Below, one piece after another: positions 8,761 to 17,404 of a DNA stretch of 64,000 bases (the stretch's first letter is position 1; each line of letters begins with the position of its first letter). Below the pieces are notes generated by a model, which was not told where the DNA came from, did no database searches, and saw only the letters and a list, made by a program, of their open reading frames with translations. The DNA is taken from positions 2,356,001 to 2,420,000 of the forward strand of contig NZ_OY781099.1 of the NCBI RefSeq assembly GCF_963676325.1. Reading direction: 5' to 3'. Source of the stretch: an uncultured Bacteroides sp. (lineage in GTDB: Bacteria > Bacteroidota > Bacteroidia > Bacteroidales > Bacteroidaceae). The position numbers were made by a program, and so were the translations under genes.

Positions 8761-9930
8761 TTAATATACTTCCACTCTTGAAGCAATATCTTTCGCTTTA
8801 TCTCTTAGTTTATCAAGATCAGATCCTACAGGAGCATAGCAAAGCACCACTCCCATTCTGCGATTAACCTTTGTGAAAGGCTTTCCAAAGATGCGCAAAT
8901 AAGTATCTTCTTCCTTCGCAACATCTTCCATTCCTTTGTAACGAGGAGCTTCTTTGCTGGCTATTGGAGAAAGGATAACAGCGCTCACCCCTATTTTCTC
9001 TTGTTTTATACCAGGGATAGGAAGTCCTAATACAGCGCGAAGATGAAGTTCAAACTCATTCAGGTTTTGTGTACCGGCAAGAGTTACCATTCCTGTGTCG
9101 TGCGGACGAGGAGATAGCTCTGAGAAATAAACCCCGTTCTCATGACTTAGGAAAAATTCCACGCCCCAAAGTCCGGCACCGGTCAATGCCTTGGTAACTT
9201 TCTCCGCCATATCTTCAGCCTCTTTCAAATGAGCAGGATCTATATGAGCAGGCTGAAAACTTTCACGGTAATCACCTCCCTTTTGCACGTGTCCAATTGG
9301 TGGGCAAAACAAAGTAGGGCCATTCTTCTGAGTAACTGTTAACAGAGTAATCTCGCTGTCGAACTGAATGAATTCTTCAATAATCAATTCTTTTATATCA
9401 CCACGACTGCCGTTACAGCCATATTCCCATGCATGATCAAGTTCTTCTGCAGAGCGAACCAATGACTGGCCTTTACCGGAAGAAGACATTAATGGTTTTA
9501 CCACGCAAGGAAAACCAACCTTAGCAGCGGCGGCTTTCAGCTCTTCCAATGAAGTTGCATAGAAATACTTTGCAGTTTTCAAGCCTAACTCTTTTGCTGC
9601 CAAATCTCTGATAGCTTTACGGTTCATAGTAAAGTTTACAGCACGGGCACTAGGAACAACCTGTATTCCCTGCTCCTCAAATTCATAAAGACGTTCGGTA
9701 CGGATAGCTTCAATTTCAGGAACTATGATGTCTGGCTTATGTTTTTTAATAACACGTTCCAGCGCTTCTCCATCAAGCATATCAAATACTTCACACTCAT
9801 CAGCTACTTGCATGGCGGGTGCTCCGGCATACGAGTCACAAGCCACAATATATTGTCCTTTACGCTGAGCTGCAATAACAAACTCTTTTCCTAATTCTCC
9901 GGAACCGAGCAATACAATCTTCTTTGTCAT
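8761..9930 (-). CDS. purT: Formate-dependent phosphoribosylglycinamide formyltransferase (GAR transformylase 2)
   Basis: ATP-grasp enzyme that makes formyl-GAR from GAR, formate and ATP in purine synthesis. The 389-residue protein begins with KIVLLGSGELGKEF, then IVPEIEAI, the ATP-grasp FPCVVKPLMSSSGKGQS (residues ~140-156), and ends with SPRPHDTGMVTL and a C-terminal domain, all typical of PurT, not PurK. It has its own -7 element (TACCTTTG read on the minus strand, 9961-9968), although no good -33 box was seen. It is downstream of xylE on the same strand but 137 bases away, so it is probably independent. Confidence 0.95.
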   Translation of the reverse strand: MTKKIVLLGSGELGKEFVIAAQRKGQYIVACDSYAGAPAMQVADECEVFDMLDGEALERVIKKHKPDIIVPEIEAIRTERLYEFEEQGIQVVPSARAVNFTMNRKAIRDLAAKELGLKTAKYFYATSLEELKAAAAKVGFPCVVKPLMSSSGKGQSLVRSAEELDHAWEYGCNGSRGDIKELIIEEFIQFDSEITLLTVTQKNGPTLFCPPIGHVQKGGDYRESFQPAHIDPAHLKEAEDMAEKVTKALTGAGLWGVEFFLSHENGVYFSELSPRPHDTGMVTLAGTQNLNEFELHLRAVLGLPIPGIKQEKIGVSAVILSPIASKEAPRYKGMEDVAKEEDTYLRIFGKPFTKVNRRMGVVLCYAPVGSDLDKLRDKAKDIASRVEVY

Positions 9931-9960
9931 AATATTATGTGATCTCTTTTAATCGTTTCG

Positions 9961-9968
9961 CAAAGGTA
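9961..9968 (-). promoter_or_regulatory. -7 element for purT
   Basis: On the minus strand this reads TACCTTTG followed by C, an exact TAnnTTTG box 31 bases before the purT start. A matching TTTG box 19-21 bases upstream is absent, so only half the promoter is supported. Confidence 0.5.
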
Positions 9969-10067
9969 AGACTATTTTAGAAAAAATCTCCTATTTAATT
10001 AATACTATATAAAAAAAGCGAAGCTAATTTAATAACTCCGCCCTTTACCTAATTTACAAAAAGGAAC

Positions 10068-11681
10068 CTATTTTTTCCAGAATTTTTCAATTTCTTCCAG
10101 AGTCTTACCTTTTGTTTCGGGTAAGAACTTCCAAACAAAGAATGCAGCAAGAAGTCCCATTACACCGTAAATCCAATAAGCAAATCCTTGGTGGAATAAA
10201 CTTGAAAGCCATTTATTATCATTCATCATAGGGAATGTCCATGAAACAATAAGATTGGCAAGCCATTGAGCAGCAACGGCAATAGACATTGCACCACGAA
10301 TTGAATTTGGGAATATTTCGGATAACAACACCCAGGTTACCGGTCCCCAGCTCATAGCAAAAGAAGCTGTGTAAAGCAACATAAGTATCAGTGAGCCCAT
10401 GCCAACTGTCTGGAAATAGAAAGTAAATCCAAGAAGAATCATACTAACAGCCATTCCCAATGCACCGATTATCATCAAAGGTTTACGCCCAAACTTATCT
10501 ACTTTAACAATTGCTACACAAGTAAATGTTAAGTTTACAATACCTACAACAATGGTCTGTAATAAAGAAGAATCTGTGTCCGCTCCCATGTTACGGAAAA
10601 TGTTTCCAGCATAATAAAGTACCACATTGATACCAACAAACTGCTGGAACACAGAAAGCAAAATACCAATTATAATCAAAGCCCAACCATAAGACAACCA
10701 TGGAGAACTTTTTTCGTGAAGAGTTCCTTTTATATCAGCCAATTCAGATATAGCCTTTTCTTCACCTACAATATTTGTCAATACACTGAGAGCCTTTTCA
10801 TCTTTACCCTTCATTACAAGGAAACGGGGTGTTTCCGGAACAAAAAATAACAGGATAAAGAATATACCTGCAGGAATAATACCTGAGAAGAACATCCAGC
10901 GCCAGCCTGTATCTGTAAGCCATTGAGCATCGCCCGACTTAGCAATAAAGTAATTCACAAAATAAATAACCAGCATACCAAAAATGATAGCGAACTGGTT
11001 GAAAGAAACCAGCTTACCACGAGTCTCAGCCGGAGCAATCTCGGCAATATACATAGGAGAAAGAGCTGAAGCCAGACCTACACCTAAACCACCGATTATA
11101 CGATATATCACGAATGAATAAGCATCATTCATGCAAAAAACATTAAAACCATCAGGATTCCATGCACCAATAGCCGAAACACAGAAAGCAAGGGCACAAA
11201 TAAATAATCCCTTCTTACGTCCCAATGAATTAGAAATAAAACCTGAAATGGATCCACCAATAATACAACCAATCAATGCGCTGGAGATTACAAATCCTTT
11301 GATAGAATCTGCCATTCCCTGAACAAGAGTAGGATCTGTTGGTATAGCTTCAGAGATATAGCTTATCATCCAGATAATAGCTACTGCAAACAAAATACCC
11401 ACAGTAATTCCACCTTTGGTTTTGCCGACTAATTTAAATATTTGTGATGATAGAATTGCCAGTACAAGAATAACAACTGTACTTACTAATAATTTATACT
11501 GGGTTATCATACTCACGGCGTATGCATGATCAGTTGTAATGTTACTGATGAAGAAGTCGACTAAGGATTTCTCTGCTCCATTCACAACTGCGGTATCATA
11601 ACCAAACAACAATCCTCCGAGTGTTGCAACTAAAGTCAGTAACGCCAGGTATAACCCTGTTTGTTTTGTTTTTGACGACAT
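10068..11681 (-). CDS. xylE: Sugar porter (MFS), D-xylose:H+ symporter
   Basis: A 537-residue major facilitator transporter with twelve expected membrane segments. Sugar-porter signatures are present: GGLLFGYDTAVVNGAEKSL in the first segment, RIIGGLGVGLASALSPMYIAEIAP, GRKKG, PETPRFLV after segment six, and PETKGKTLEEIEKFW at the end. Position after xylR-xylB-xylA on the same strand identifies xylose as the likely substrate. A strong terminator-like hairpin (11733-11766) separates it from xylA, so it may be made at a lower level. It is somewhat longer than E. coli XylE because of an insertion after the second membrane segment, as in other Bacteroides homologues. Confidence 0.9.
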   Translation of the reverse strand: MSSKTKQTGLYLALLTLVATLGGLLFGYDTAVVNGAEKSLVDFFISNITTDHAYAVSMITQYKLLVSTVVILVLAILSSQIFKLVGKTKGGITVGILFAVAIIWMISYISEAIPTDPTLVQGMADSIKGFVISSALIGCIIGGSISGFISNSLGRKKGLFICALAFCVSAIGAWNPDGFNVFCMNDAYSFVIYRIIGGLGVGLASALSPMYIAEIAPAETRGKLVSFNQFAIIFGMLVIYFVNYFIAKSGDAQWLTDTGWRWMFFSGIIPAGIFFILLFFVPETPRFLVMKGKDEKALSVLTNIVGEEKAISELADIKGTLHEKSSPWLSYGWALIIIGILLSVFQQFVGINVVLYYAGNIFRNMGADTDSSLLQTIVVGIVNLTFTCVAIVKVDKFGRKPLMIIGALGMAVSMILLGFTFYFQTVGMGSLILMLLYTASFAMSWGPVTWVLLSEIFPNSIRGAMSIAVAAQWLANLIVSWTFPMMNDNKWLSSLFHQGFAYWIYGVMGLLAAFFVWKFLPETKGKTLEEIEKFWKK

Positions 11682-11732
11682 ATGTTTTTGTATTATAGAA
11701 TTAGAAATAATTGAGCCATCGATAAAAAAGCA

Positions 11733-11766
11733 CCGATATGCCGGAATACTATTGCCGGCATATCGG
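11733..11766 (-). terminator. Terminator-like hairpin between xylA and xylE
   Basis: CCGATATGCCGG (11733-11744) and CCGGCATATCGG (11755-11766) form a perfect 12-bp stem with a 10-base loop. Read on the minus strand it is followed by GTGCTTTTTTATC, a T-run expected of an intrinsic terminator. It lies inside the apparent operon, so partial read-through would lower xylE relative to xylA. Confidence 0.8.
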
Positions 11767-11794
11767 GAAATTTGTTCGTTAGCTTATAGAAAGA

Positions 11795-13111
11795 TTAACA
11801 GTACATGTTTACAATTGCTTCATACAATTCCTGTTTGCCGCTAACCTGAGTTGGTTCGCCTTTAGCAACAGCATAAGCATGAAGATCTTCCAAAGAAAGT
11901 TTACCAGCTTCGAAGTCTTTACCTTTGCCACCATCAAAAGAAGCATAGCGTTCTTTTACCATGTTATTGATTGGAGATTCATTCAATAAAGCTGAAGCAT
12001 TTTCCAATGCACGTGCAAAAACATCCATACCGCTAATGTGAGCAATAAAGATATCTTCCAGATCAGTAGAGTTACGACGAGTTTTAGCATCGAAGTTTGT
12101 TCCACCATTGCCAAGACCACCATTACGGATAATCTGCATCATTGCCTGGATCAATTCATAGTTATCAATAGGGAATTGGTCTGTATCCCAACCATTCTGA
12201 GCATCACCGCGGTTAGCATCAATTGAACCTAACATACCTGCATCTACTGCGCAAGCTAATTCATGTTCGAAAGTGTGACCTGCCAATGTAGCGTGGTTAA
12301 CTTCAATATTTACTTTGAAATCATTTTCCAATCCGTGAGCTTTCAGGAAGCCAATTACTGTTTCAGTATCAACATCATATTGGTGTTTCATTGGTTCCAT
12401 TGGTTTTGGTTCAATAAGGAATGTTCCTTTGAAACCTTTAGCGCGAGCATAGTCACGAGCTTTAGTAAGCATCATTGCCAAATGTTCTTTTTCACGTTTC
12501 TGATCAGTATTCAACAAAGACATGTAACCTTCACGTCCTCCCCAGAATACATAGTTTGTACCACCAAGTTCGATAGTTGCATCAATAGCATTCTTGATTT
12601 GAACAGCAGCACGAGCCACAACATCAAAGTTAGGATTTGTAGCAGCACCATTCATATAACGTGCATGAGAGAATACATTTGCAGTACCCCACAACAATTT
12701 GATACCAGTTTCTGCTTGTCTTTGCTTAGCATAAGCAACAATAGCTTTCATGTTTGCTTCATATTCAGCAATATCATCACTAGGATCAACTAAGTCAGCA
12801 TCATGGAAACAATAGTATTCAATACCACATTTCTGCATAAACTCAAAACCAGCATCTAGTTTGTTTTTTGCAGCTTCAACAGCAGAAGAAGCACCATTCC
12901 AAGGGAATTGTTTTGTTCCACCACCAAACTGGTCACCACCTTCAGCGCAAAGTGTGTGCCACCAAGCCATAGCAAACTTCAACCAATCTTTCATCTTCTT
13001 TCCGTTAACTACCTTTTCAGCATCATAATAACGGAATGCCATTGGGTTCTTACTATCTTTACCTTCAAATTTAATCTTTCCTATACCAGGAAAATACTCT
13101 TTAGTTGCCAT
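11795..13111 (-). CDS. xylA: Xylose isomerase
   Basis: Interconverts D-xylose and D-xylulose in the cytosol using two divalent metal ions. The 438-residue protein shows YYCFHDADLVDP (catalytic His and Asp), LIEPKPMEPMKHQYD, the metal-binding NIEVNHATLAGHTFEHE, and GSIDANRGDAQNGWDTDQFP. Length matches class II xylose isomerases (about 440). It follows xylB by 42 bases and precedes xylE, consistent with the order regulator-xylB-xylA-xylE. Confidence 0.97.
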   Translation of the reverse strand: MATKEYFPGIGKIKFEGKDSKNPMAFRYYDAEKVVNGKKMKDWLKFAMAWWHTLCAEGGDQFGGGTKQFPWNGASSAVEAAKNKLDAGFEFMQKCGIEYYCFHDADLVDPSDDIAEYEANMKAIVAYAKQRQAETGIKLLWGTANVFSHARYMNGAATNPNFDVVARAAVQIKNAIDATIELGGTNYVFWGGREGYMSLLNTDQKREKEHLAMMLTKARDYARAKGFKGTFLIEPKPMEPMKHQYDVDTETVIGFLKAHGLENDFKVNIEVNHATLAGHTFEHELACAVDAGMLGSIDANRGDAQNGWDTDQFPIDNYELIQAMMQIIRNGGLGNGGTNFDAKTRRNSTDLEDIFIAHISGMDVFARALENASALLNESPINNMVKERYASFDGGKGKDFEAGKLSLEDLHAYAVAKGEPTQVSGKQELYEAIVNMYC

Positions 13112-13153
13112 AATACTTTTTGATTTAAAATTGTTTATTGTAATTTGATATGT

Positions 13154-14644
13154 TTATTTAGACATAGATTTTTCTAGTCTGTATTTCCATTGATTATATG
13201 CATCTGCATACTCCTGACACTTAGCCGCATTTGGCTCTATTACATCAAGTTTATCGAGAGTTGCAAAAGCTTCGTTGTTATCTTTATATATTCCGGCACC
13301 AATACCTGCACCCTTGGCAGCACCAACCGAACCATCAGTATCATACAGTTCAATTACAGCTCCGGTTACTCCGGCAAGTGTATCGCGGAAGATAGAACTT
13401 AAGAACATATTTGCATGACCGGCATGAATCTTCTTCACCGGAATACCCATTTGTTCCATAATCTCAATTCCGTATTTAAATGAAAAGACAATTCCTTCCT
13501 GAGCAGCACGGGCAATATGATGTTTGCCGTGTGTATTGAAGTTAAGTCCGCGGATAGAGCAACCTATTTCTCTGTTACCCAACATACGTTCGGCTCCGTT
13601 ACCAAAAGGCAAAATACTAATTCCGCCACTACCTATTGGAGCTTTTGATGCCAGAACATTCATCTCATTATATGATATACCTTCTGGAGCAATATTCTTT
13701 TTCACCCATGAATTCAGAATTCCGGTTCCGTTAATACAAAGCAATACACCAAGACGAGTCTGCTCATCAGTATGATTTACGTGAGCAAATGTATTCACTC
13801 TTGATTGAGGATCATAGTTTACTTCTCCATTCACACCATATACAACACCTGATGTACCGGCAGTAGAAGCAATTTCTCCAGGGTTAAATACATTAAGAGA
13901 AAGTGCATTATTAGGCTGATCACCTGCACGGTAAGTAATAGGTGTACCTTCTTTCAAACCAAGTTCTTTGGCAGCAGCTGCATTTACTTCTCCCTGATTA
14001 GAGAATGTAGGCTTAATATCTGCAATTAAAGAAGAATCAAATCCATAATAATTCATCAGAAAGTCAGCTAAACTATTTTGCTTGAAATCCCAGAACATAC
14101 CTTCCGAAAGACCTGAAACAGTTGTGCAGATTTCACCGCTCAGTTTCATAGCAATATAATCGCCTGGAAGCATTATCTTATAGATTCTCTCATAAATGTG
14201 AGGCTCATTCTCTTTTATCCAAGCCAGTTTTGAAGCAGTGAAATTTCCTGGAGAATTTAATAAATGAGAAAGACATTTATCTTCGCCTAACAGTTCAAAA
14301 GCCTTTTGTCCATAAGGAACAGCGCGTGAGTCGCACCAGATAATAGCAGGGCGCAGCACATTCTGGTCTTTATCAACACAAACCAATCCGTGCATCTGAT
14401 AAGAGATACCGATAGCTTTAATTTCAGCAGCACTAACTCCTGATTCATCAAGAATAGTTTTAGTAGATAGTTTTAAGTTTTCCCACCAAGCCTGAGGATC
14501 TTGCTCTGCCCAACCAGCTTTAACAGCCGTAATATTCATTTCGGTCTTTGGGTAAAAAGCAGTAGCAACGCATTTTCCAGTCTCAGCATTAACTAGACTC
14601 GCCTTTACTGACGAGCTTCCTATGTCATATCCTAATAGAAACAT
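13154..14644 (-). CDS. xylB: Xylulokinase
   Basis: FGGY-family kinase that phosphorylates D-xylulose, sending it to the pentose-phosphate pathway. The 496-residue protein starts LLGYDIGSSSVKASLVN (phosphate-binding loop) and contains IGISYQMHGLVCVD, YRAGDQPNNALSLNVF, and the C-terminal DGSVGAAKGAGIGAG. Length is normal for XylB (about 490-500). It lies 30 bases after the Nudix regulator gene and 42 bases before xylA, so it is part of one transcription unit. Confidence 0.95.
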   Translation of the reverse strand: MFLLGYDIGSSSVKASLVNAETGKCVATAFYPKTEMNITAVKAGWAEQDPQAWWENLKLSTKTILDESGVSAAEIKAIGISYQMHGLVCVDKDQNVLRPAIIWCDSRAVPYGQKAFELLGEDKCLSHLLNSPGNFTASKLAWIKENEPHIYERIYKIMLPGDYIAMKLSGEICTTVSGLSEGMFWDFKQNSLADFLMNYYGFDSSLIADIKPTFSNQGEVNAAAAKELGLKEGTPITYRAGDQPNNALSLNVFNPGEIASTAGTSGVVYGVNGEVNYDPQSRVNTFAHVNHTDEQTRLGVLLCINGTGILNSWVKKNIAPEGISYNEMNVLASKAPIGSGGISILPFGNGAERMLGNREIGCSIRGLNFNTHGKHHIARAAQEGIVFSFKYGIEIMEQMGIPVKKIHAGHANMFLSSIFRDTLAGVTGAVIELYDTDGSVGAAKGAGIGAGIYKDNNEAFATLDKLDVIEPNAAKCQEYADAYNQWKYRLEKSMSK

Positions 14645-14674
14645 AATTATAAAGTATTTAATATATTAAGGTAA

Positions 14675-15442
14675 TTACTTACTAAATGACTTTGATGTAC
14701 CATGAAGCTTATTGAAAATCTTCCGGTCAAACTTATAATAACGAGCCGCCCGATGAGGAACACCAGTCTGACGTTCCAGAAGCGGAACAACATACTCCAT
14801 CATAGCAATCTTTTTATGGAAATTGCGAACGTCAAATTCCTTATCATACACCAATTCATATAAAACACGGAGTTCGGATGCTGTAAATTTGCGGGGTAAT
14901 AGATCAAACAAAACTGAAGGATTCATTTCCACGAACTGACGAATATACGTAATGGCCTCAGAAATAATCTGATTGTGGTCAAAAGCCAGCACTTTAAGAT
15001 CTTTCACCTCCATCCAACGAGCCTGATATTTATCCGACAAGTTTTCCAGTTTCTTATCAATCTTTACCATTGAAATATAAGCAACTGTAACAATGCGTTC
15101 AATTTTGCTTTTCAATTGATGAAAGCGTTCCAGCCATCTTACATCCTTTGGATTATGAGTTCTGTTCTTTGAGCCGAAAGCTCTAAACTGAAGTAGGTTT
15201 ACATTCTTTATTCCGGTTAATTCATAAAGAACCCGTTGTGCAGCTTCATCCAGATCCTCATCTTCATAGATCAGACTACCGGGAAGTTTCATATCTGTAT
15301 ATGTATCTGATGAGTCCTGTTCAATTTGTTGCAACTGTTGTACAAGCAAAACTTTGAGTTGTTCACCATCAAACCCTATCACAACACAGTCTACAGAAAC
15401 ATGTGGATTTACTAACTTATTTTCATTAATATCGCGTTCCAT
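14675..15442 (-). CDS. xylR: Nudix-family transcriptional regulator of xylose genes
   Basis: A 255-residue protein with an N-terminal Nudix-like domain (VDCVVIGFDGEQLKVLLVQ, then PGSLIYEDEDLDEAAQRVLYELTGI) and a C-terminal winged helix (residues ~170-245, FTASELRVLYELVYDKEFDVRNFHKKI). The Nudix box lacks the usual REL.EE.G signature, so it is probably a sugar sensor, not a hydrolase. Nudix-derived regulators (NrtR/AraR type) are known in Bacteroides sugar control. It is the first gene of the xylose operon. Paired TTGTA/TACAA palindromes upstream are candidate operators. The name is given by context. Confidence 0.82.
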   Translation of the reverse strand: MERDINENKLVNPHVSVDCVVIGFDGEQLKVLLVQQLQQIEQDSSDTYTDMKLPGSLIYEDEDLDEAAQRVLYELTGIKNVNLLQFRAFGSKNRTHNPKDVRWLERFHQLKSKIERIVTVAYISMVKIDKKLENLSDKYQARWMEVKDLKVLAFDHNQIISEAITYIRQFVEMNPSVLFDLLPRKFTASELRVLYELVYDKEFDVRNFHKKIAMMEYVVPLLERQTGVPHRAARYYKFDRKIFNKLHGTSKSFSK

Positions 15443-15461
15443 AATATTTATTTAAGCGTTG

Positions 15462-15492
15462 CAAATATAGAGACATTTTTTGTATTTCCAAA
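15462..15492 (-). promoter_or_regulatory. Promoter of the xylose operon
   Basis: Read on the minus strand: TTTG (15492-15489), 19 bases, then TATATTTG (15469-15462). This fits the Bacteroides consensus exactly. Start of transcription is expected near 15455, leaving a short leader before the regulator gene at 15442. Confidence 0.75.
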
Positions 15493-15577
15493 TAAAAAAC
15501 AAATAATTTTCATTCATTATAAACCATTATTTATCAGCATTATAAATATCATACATAATACAATATCATATATATGT

Positions 15578-15640
15578 ATATTGTAGAAATTACAATATGT
15601 ATTTCAGGAATAGTAATTGTAATTTGTACAATTTACAATT
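15578..15640. promoter_or_regulatory. Candidate operators upstream of the xylose operon
   Basis: Two related palindromes: ATATTGTA-N5-TACAATAT (15578-15598) and AATTGTAA-N10-TTACAATT (15615-15640), the second also containing TTGTACAA. They share TTGTA/TACAA half-sites, as expected for a dimeric regulator. They are 86 to 150 bases upstream of the -33 box, which would suit activation or looping better than simple blocking. The rest of 15493-15835 shows no gene. Confidence 0.4.
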
Positions 15641-15835
15641 TTAGCCCTTAAACAAGGACTTTCAAACAACTCAGTAAGCAAATTCAAAGACGTAGTTATT
15701 GTATTTTAAAAACAACACATTATTAGAAAATCAATTGTTATAAAATCAATTGAAGACAAAAATCTATTATTTAGCAACAATTCATTAAAATAGCATAAAA
15801 AGGATCTTTCTTTTAAAAATATTCTGCTTTTCTTG

Positions 15836-15865
15836 TTTGTTATTAAAAATAAATGCTTTCCTTTG
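15836..15865 (+). promoter_or_regulatory. Likely promoter of the first RRM gene
   Basis: TTTG (15836-15839), 18 bases, then TTCCTTTG (15858-15865). The box pair is near-consensus. The same arrangement and surrounding bases occur before the second RRM gene (16545-16574), which supports it by comparison. The implied leader is about 140 bases. Confidence 0.55.
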
Positions 15866-16008
15866 TACCATTAAATAATGATAGATTATATCGTTCTAAA
15901 ATTCTCTGACTAATTTTCCCTCTACGGGCATGTTACCATGATGATGCAGATCTTTTAAAACTTTCATTGTTTCAATTTTTATATTTATTTATTTTAATTT
16001 TTATTCGC

Positions 16009-16254
16009 ATGAATATTTACATTGGTAACCTTGATTACAAGGTAAGAGAATCAGATCTTAGTCAGGTTTTAGAAGAGTACGGTACAGTAAATTCAGTTAA
16101 ACTGATCATAGATCGTGAAACTCGCAGATCAAAAGGTTTTGCTTTCGCAGAAATGCCTAATCAAGATGAAGCAGAAAAAGTTATTAAAGAACTTAACGGT
16201 GCTGAATTCGAAGGCCGTCAGATGGTTGTAAAAGAAGCTCTTCCAAAAGCATAA
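16009..16254 (+). CDS. Single-RRM RNA-binding protein, copy 1
   Basis: An 81-residue protein that is one RNA-recognition motif: RNP2 is MNIYIGNL (residues 1-8) and RNP1 is SKGFAFAEM. The ATG at 16009 is chosen because the RRM starts there and because the second copy starts identically; a longer reading from 15967 covers leader DNA. Such proteins (RbpA/B/C class) are widespread in Bacteroidota, which often lack Hfq, and are reported to act in post-transcriptional control. It is about 90% identical to copy 2 located 466 bases downstream. Each copy has its own promoter, leader and terminator. Confidence 0.93.
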   Translation: MNIYIGNLDYKVRESDLSQVLEEYGTVNSVKLIIDRETRRSKGFAFAEMPNQDEAEKVIKELNGAEFEGRQMVVKEALPKA

Positions 16255-16277
16255 CAACTATCACAAAAAATATATTA

Positions 16278-16313
16278 GAGGTAGATATTGCGCAAGCATT
16301 ATCTACCTCTTTT
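16278..16313 (+). terminator. Terminator of RRM copy 1
   Basis: GAGGTAGATA (16278-16287) pairs with TATCTACCTC (16300-16309), followed by TTTT. Bases 16314-16544 after it hold no recognisable gene; they are AT-rich and lead to the second promoter. Confidence 0.8.
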
Positions 16314-16544
16314 CATATAAAGGTATGAAAAGCAAAACACAATTTTTTATTCCTTCTTTTTATCTGCTTTAGAATTTACTCCTGGATTTTTTTTCAATCA
16401 CCCCGCTCTTTTTTTTAAGCAAAGCTATCTTTACTAAAGCTATACATATAATTTTCTTTTATCATAAAATACAGTTATTCAGGTGCTTAGTTATTAAAAT
16501 AGCATAAATAAATAATTTATTAAAAAAAAATCCACATTTTATAG

Positions 16545-16574
16545 TTTGATATTGAAAATAAAAGCTTTTCTTTG
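16545..16574 (+). promoter_or_regulatory. Likely promoter of the second RRM gene
   Basis: TTTG (16545-16548), 18 bases, then TTTCTTTG (16567-16574), matching the copy-1 promoter in spacing and flanks. A small hairpin, CCCGA/TCGGG (about 16627-16641), lies in the leader. Confidence 0.55.
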
Positions 16575-16720
16575 TATCCATAAACAAGATAGAGTTTACA
16601 TCGTTCTCATTCTTCTATATAAATTACCCGATTTATTCGGGCATTTTAAAAATGACGAAAAAAGATCTTTTAAAACTTACATCGTTTAATTACAAATTTA
16701 TTTATTTTAATTTTATTCGT

Positions 16721-16966
16721 ATGAATATTTACATTGGAAACCTTAGCTATAAGGTTAAAGAATCAGATCTTAATCAAGTCCTTGAAGAGTATGGAACAGT
16801 AAATTCAGTTAAGTTGATCATTGACCGCGACACTCGCAGATCTAAGGGTTTTGCTTTCGCAGAAATGCCTGATCAATCAGAAGCTGAAAACGTTATTAAA
16901 GAACTTAACGGTGCAGAATTCGAAGGCCGTCAGATGGTTGTAAAAGAAGCTCTTCCAAAAGCATAA
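16721..16966 (+). CDS. Single-RRM RNA-binding protein, copy 2
   Basis: 81 residues, one RNA-recognition motif with RNP2 MNIYIGNL and RNP1 SKGFAFAEM, differing from copy 1 at only eight positions (for example S9 for D9, K13 for R13). Start at 16721 is fixed by this match. The last ~30 residues are identical at protein level and nearly so in DNA, pointing to a recent duplication or gene conversion. The leader keeps two blocks also present in copy 1 (see findings), which suggests shared post-transcriptional control, possibly autoregulation. Confidence 0.93.
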   Translation: MNIYIGNLSYKVKESDLNQVLEEYGTVNSVKLIIDRDTRRSKGFAFAEMPDQSEAENVIKELNGAEFEGRQMVVKEALPKA

Positions 16967-16987
16967 CAATTACAACAAAAAGAATAT

Positions 16988-17025
16988 AAGGGTAGGTATA
17001 GCATAAGCTTTACCTACCTTTTTTT
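16988..17025 (+). terminator. Terminator of RRM copy 2
   Basis: GGTAGGTA (16991-16998) pairs with TACCTACC (17011-17018), flanked by A and T runs (TTTTTTT from 17019). The following 17026-17337 contains no gene; it holds an 8-bp inverted repeat ACCATCAC (17081-17088)/GTGATGGT (17135-17142) and C/T-rich CATCC and CTCAC repeats of unknown meaning. Confidence 0.8.
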
Positions 17026-17337
17026 ATTTATTCAATAATCTGATTAAGCAAATGCATTTATCTACGAAAAACAATTTTGAACCATCACTCTCTCACGATT
17101 CATAATAACTACCTGATTATTTGGAAGCTAACCCGTGATGGTAGCATTCTCATCCCTCACTCATCCATCACTTTTAAGGGCTACCCTCACCTTTTCCAGC
17201 CTTCCATAACATAAAAACAGGCATTTCCACACACCAGATATTGCTATTTTCAGAATAAAATTCACCATTTAAATCAAGGAATTCACTATAAATCAAAAGA
17301 TTTTTCACTCTCACGCAGGACGAAAATAGGAAAATAG

Positions 17338-17369
17338 TTTCAACTATAACCAAATAATCATTACCTTCG
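17338..17369 (+). promoter_or_regulatory. Likely promoter of fabD
   Basis: TTTC (17338-17341), 20 bases, then TACCTTCG (17362-17369): one mismatch in each box from the Bacteroides consensus with correct spacing. The start codon follows 35 bases later. Confidence 0.55.
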
Positions 17370-17404
17370 CGGCCGTTATTCATAAACATAAAAACATAAA
17401 TAAT

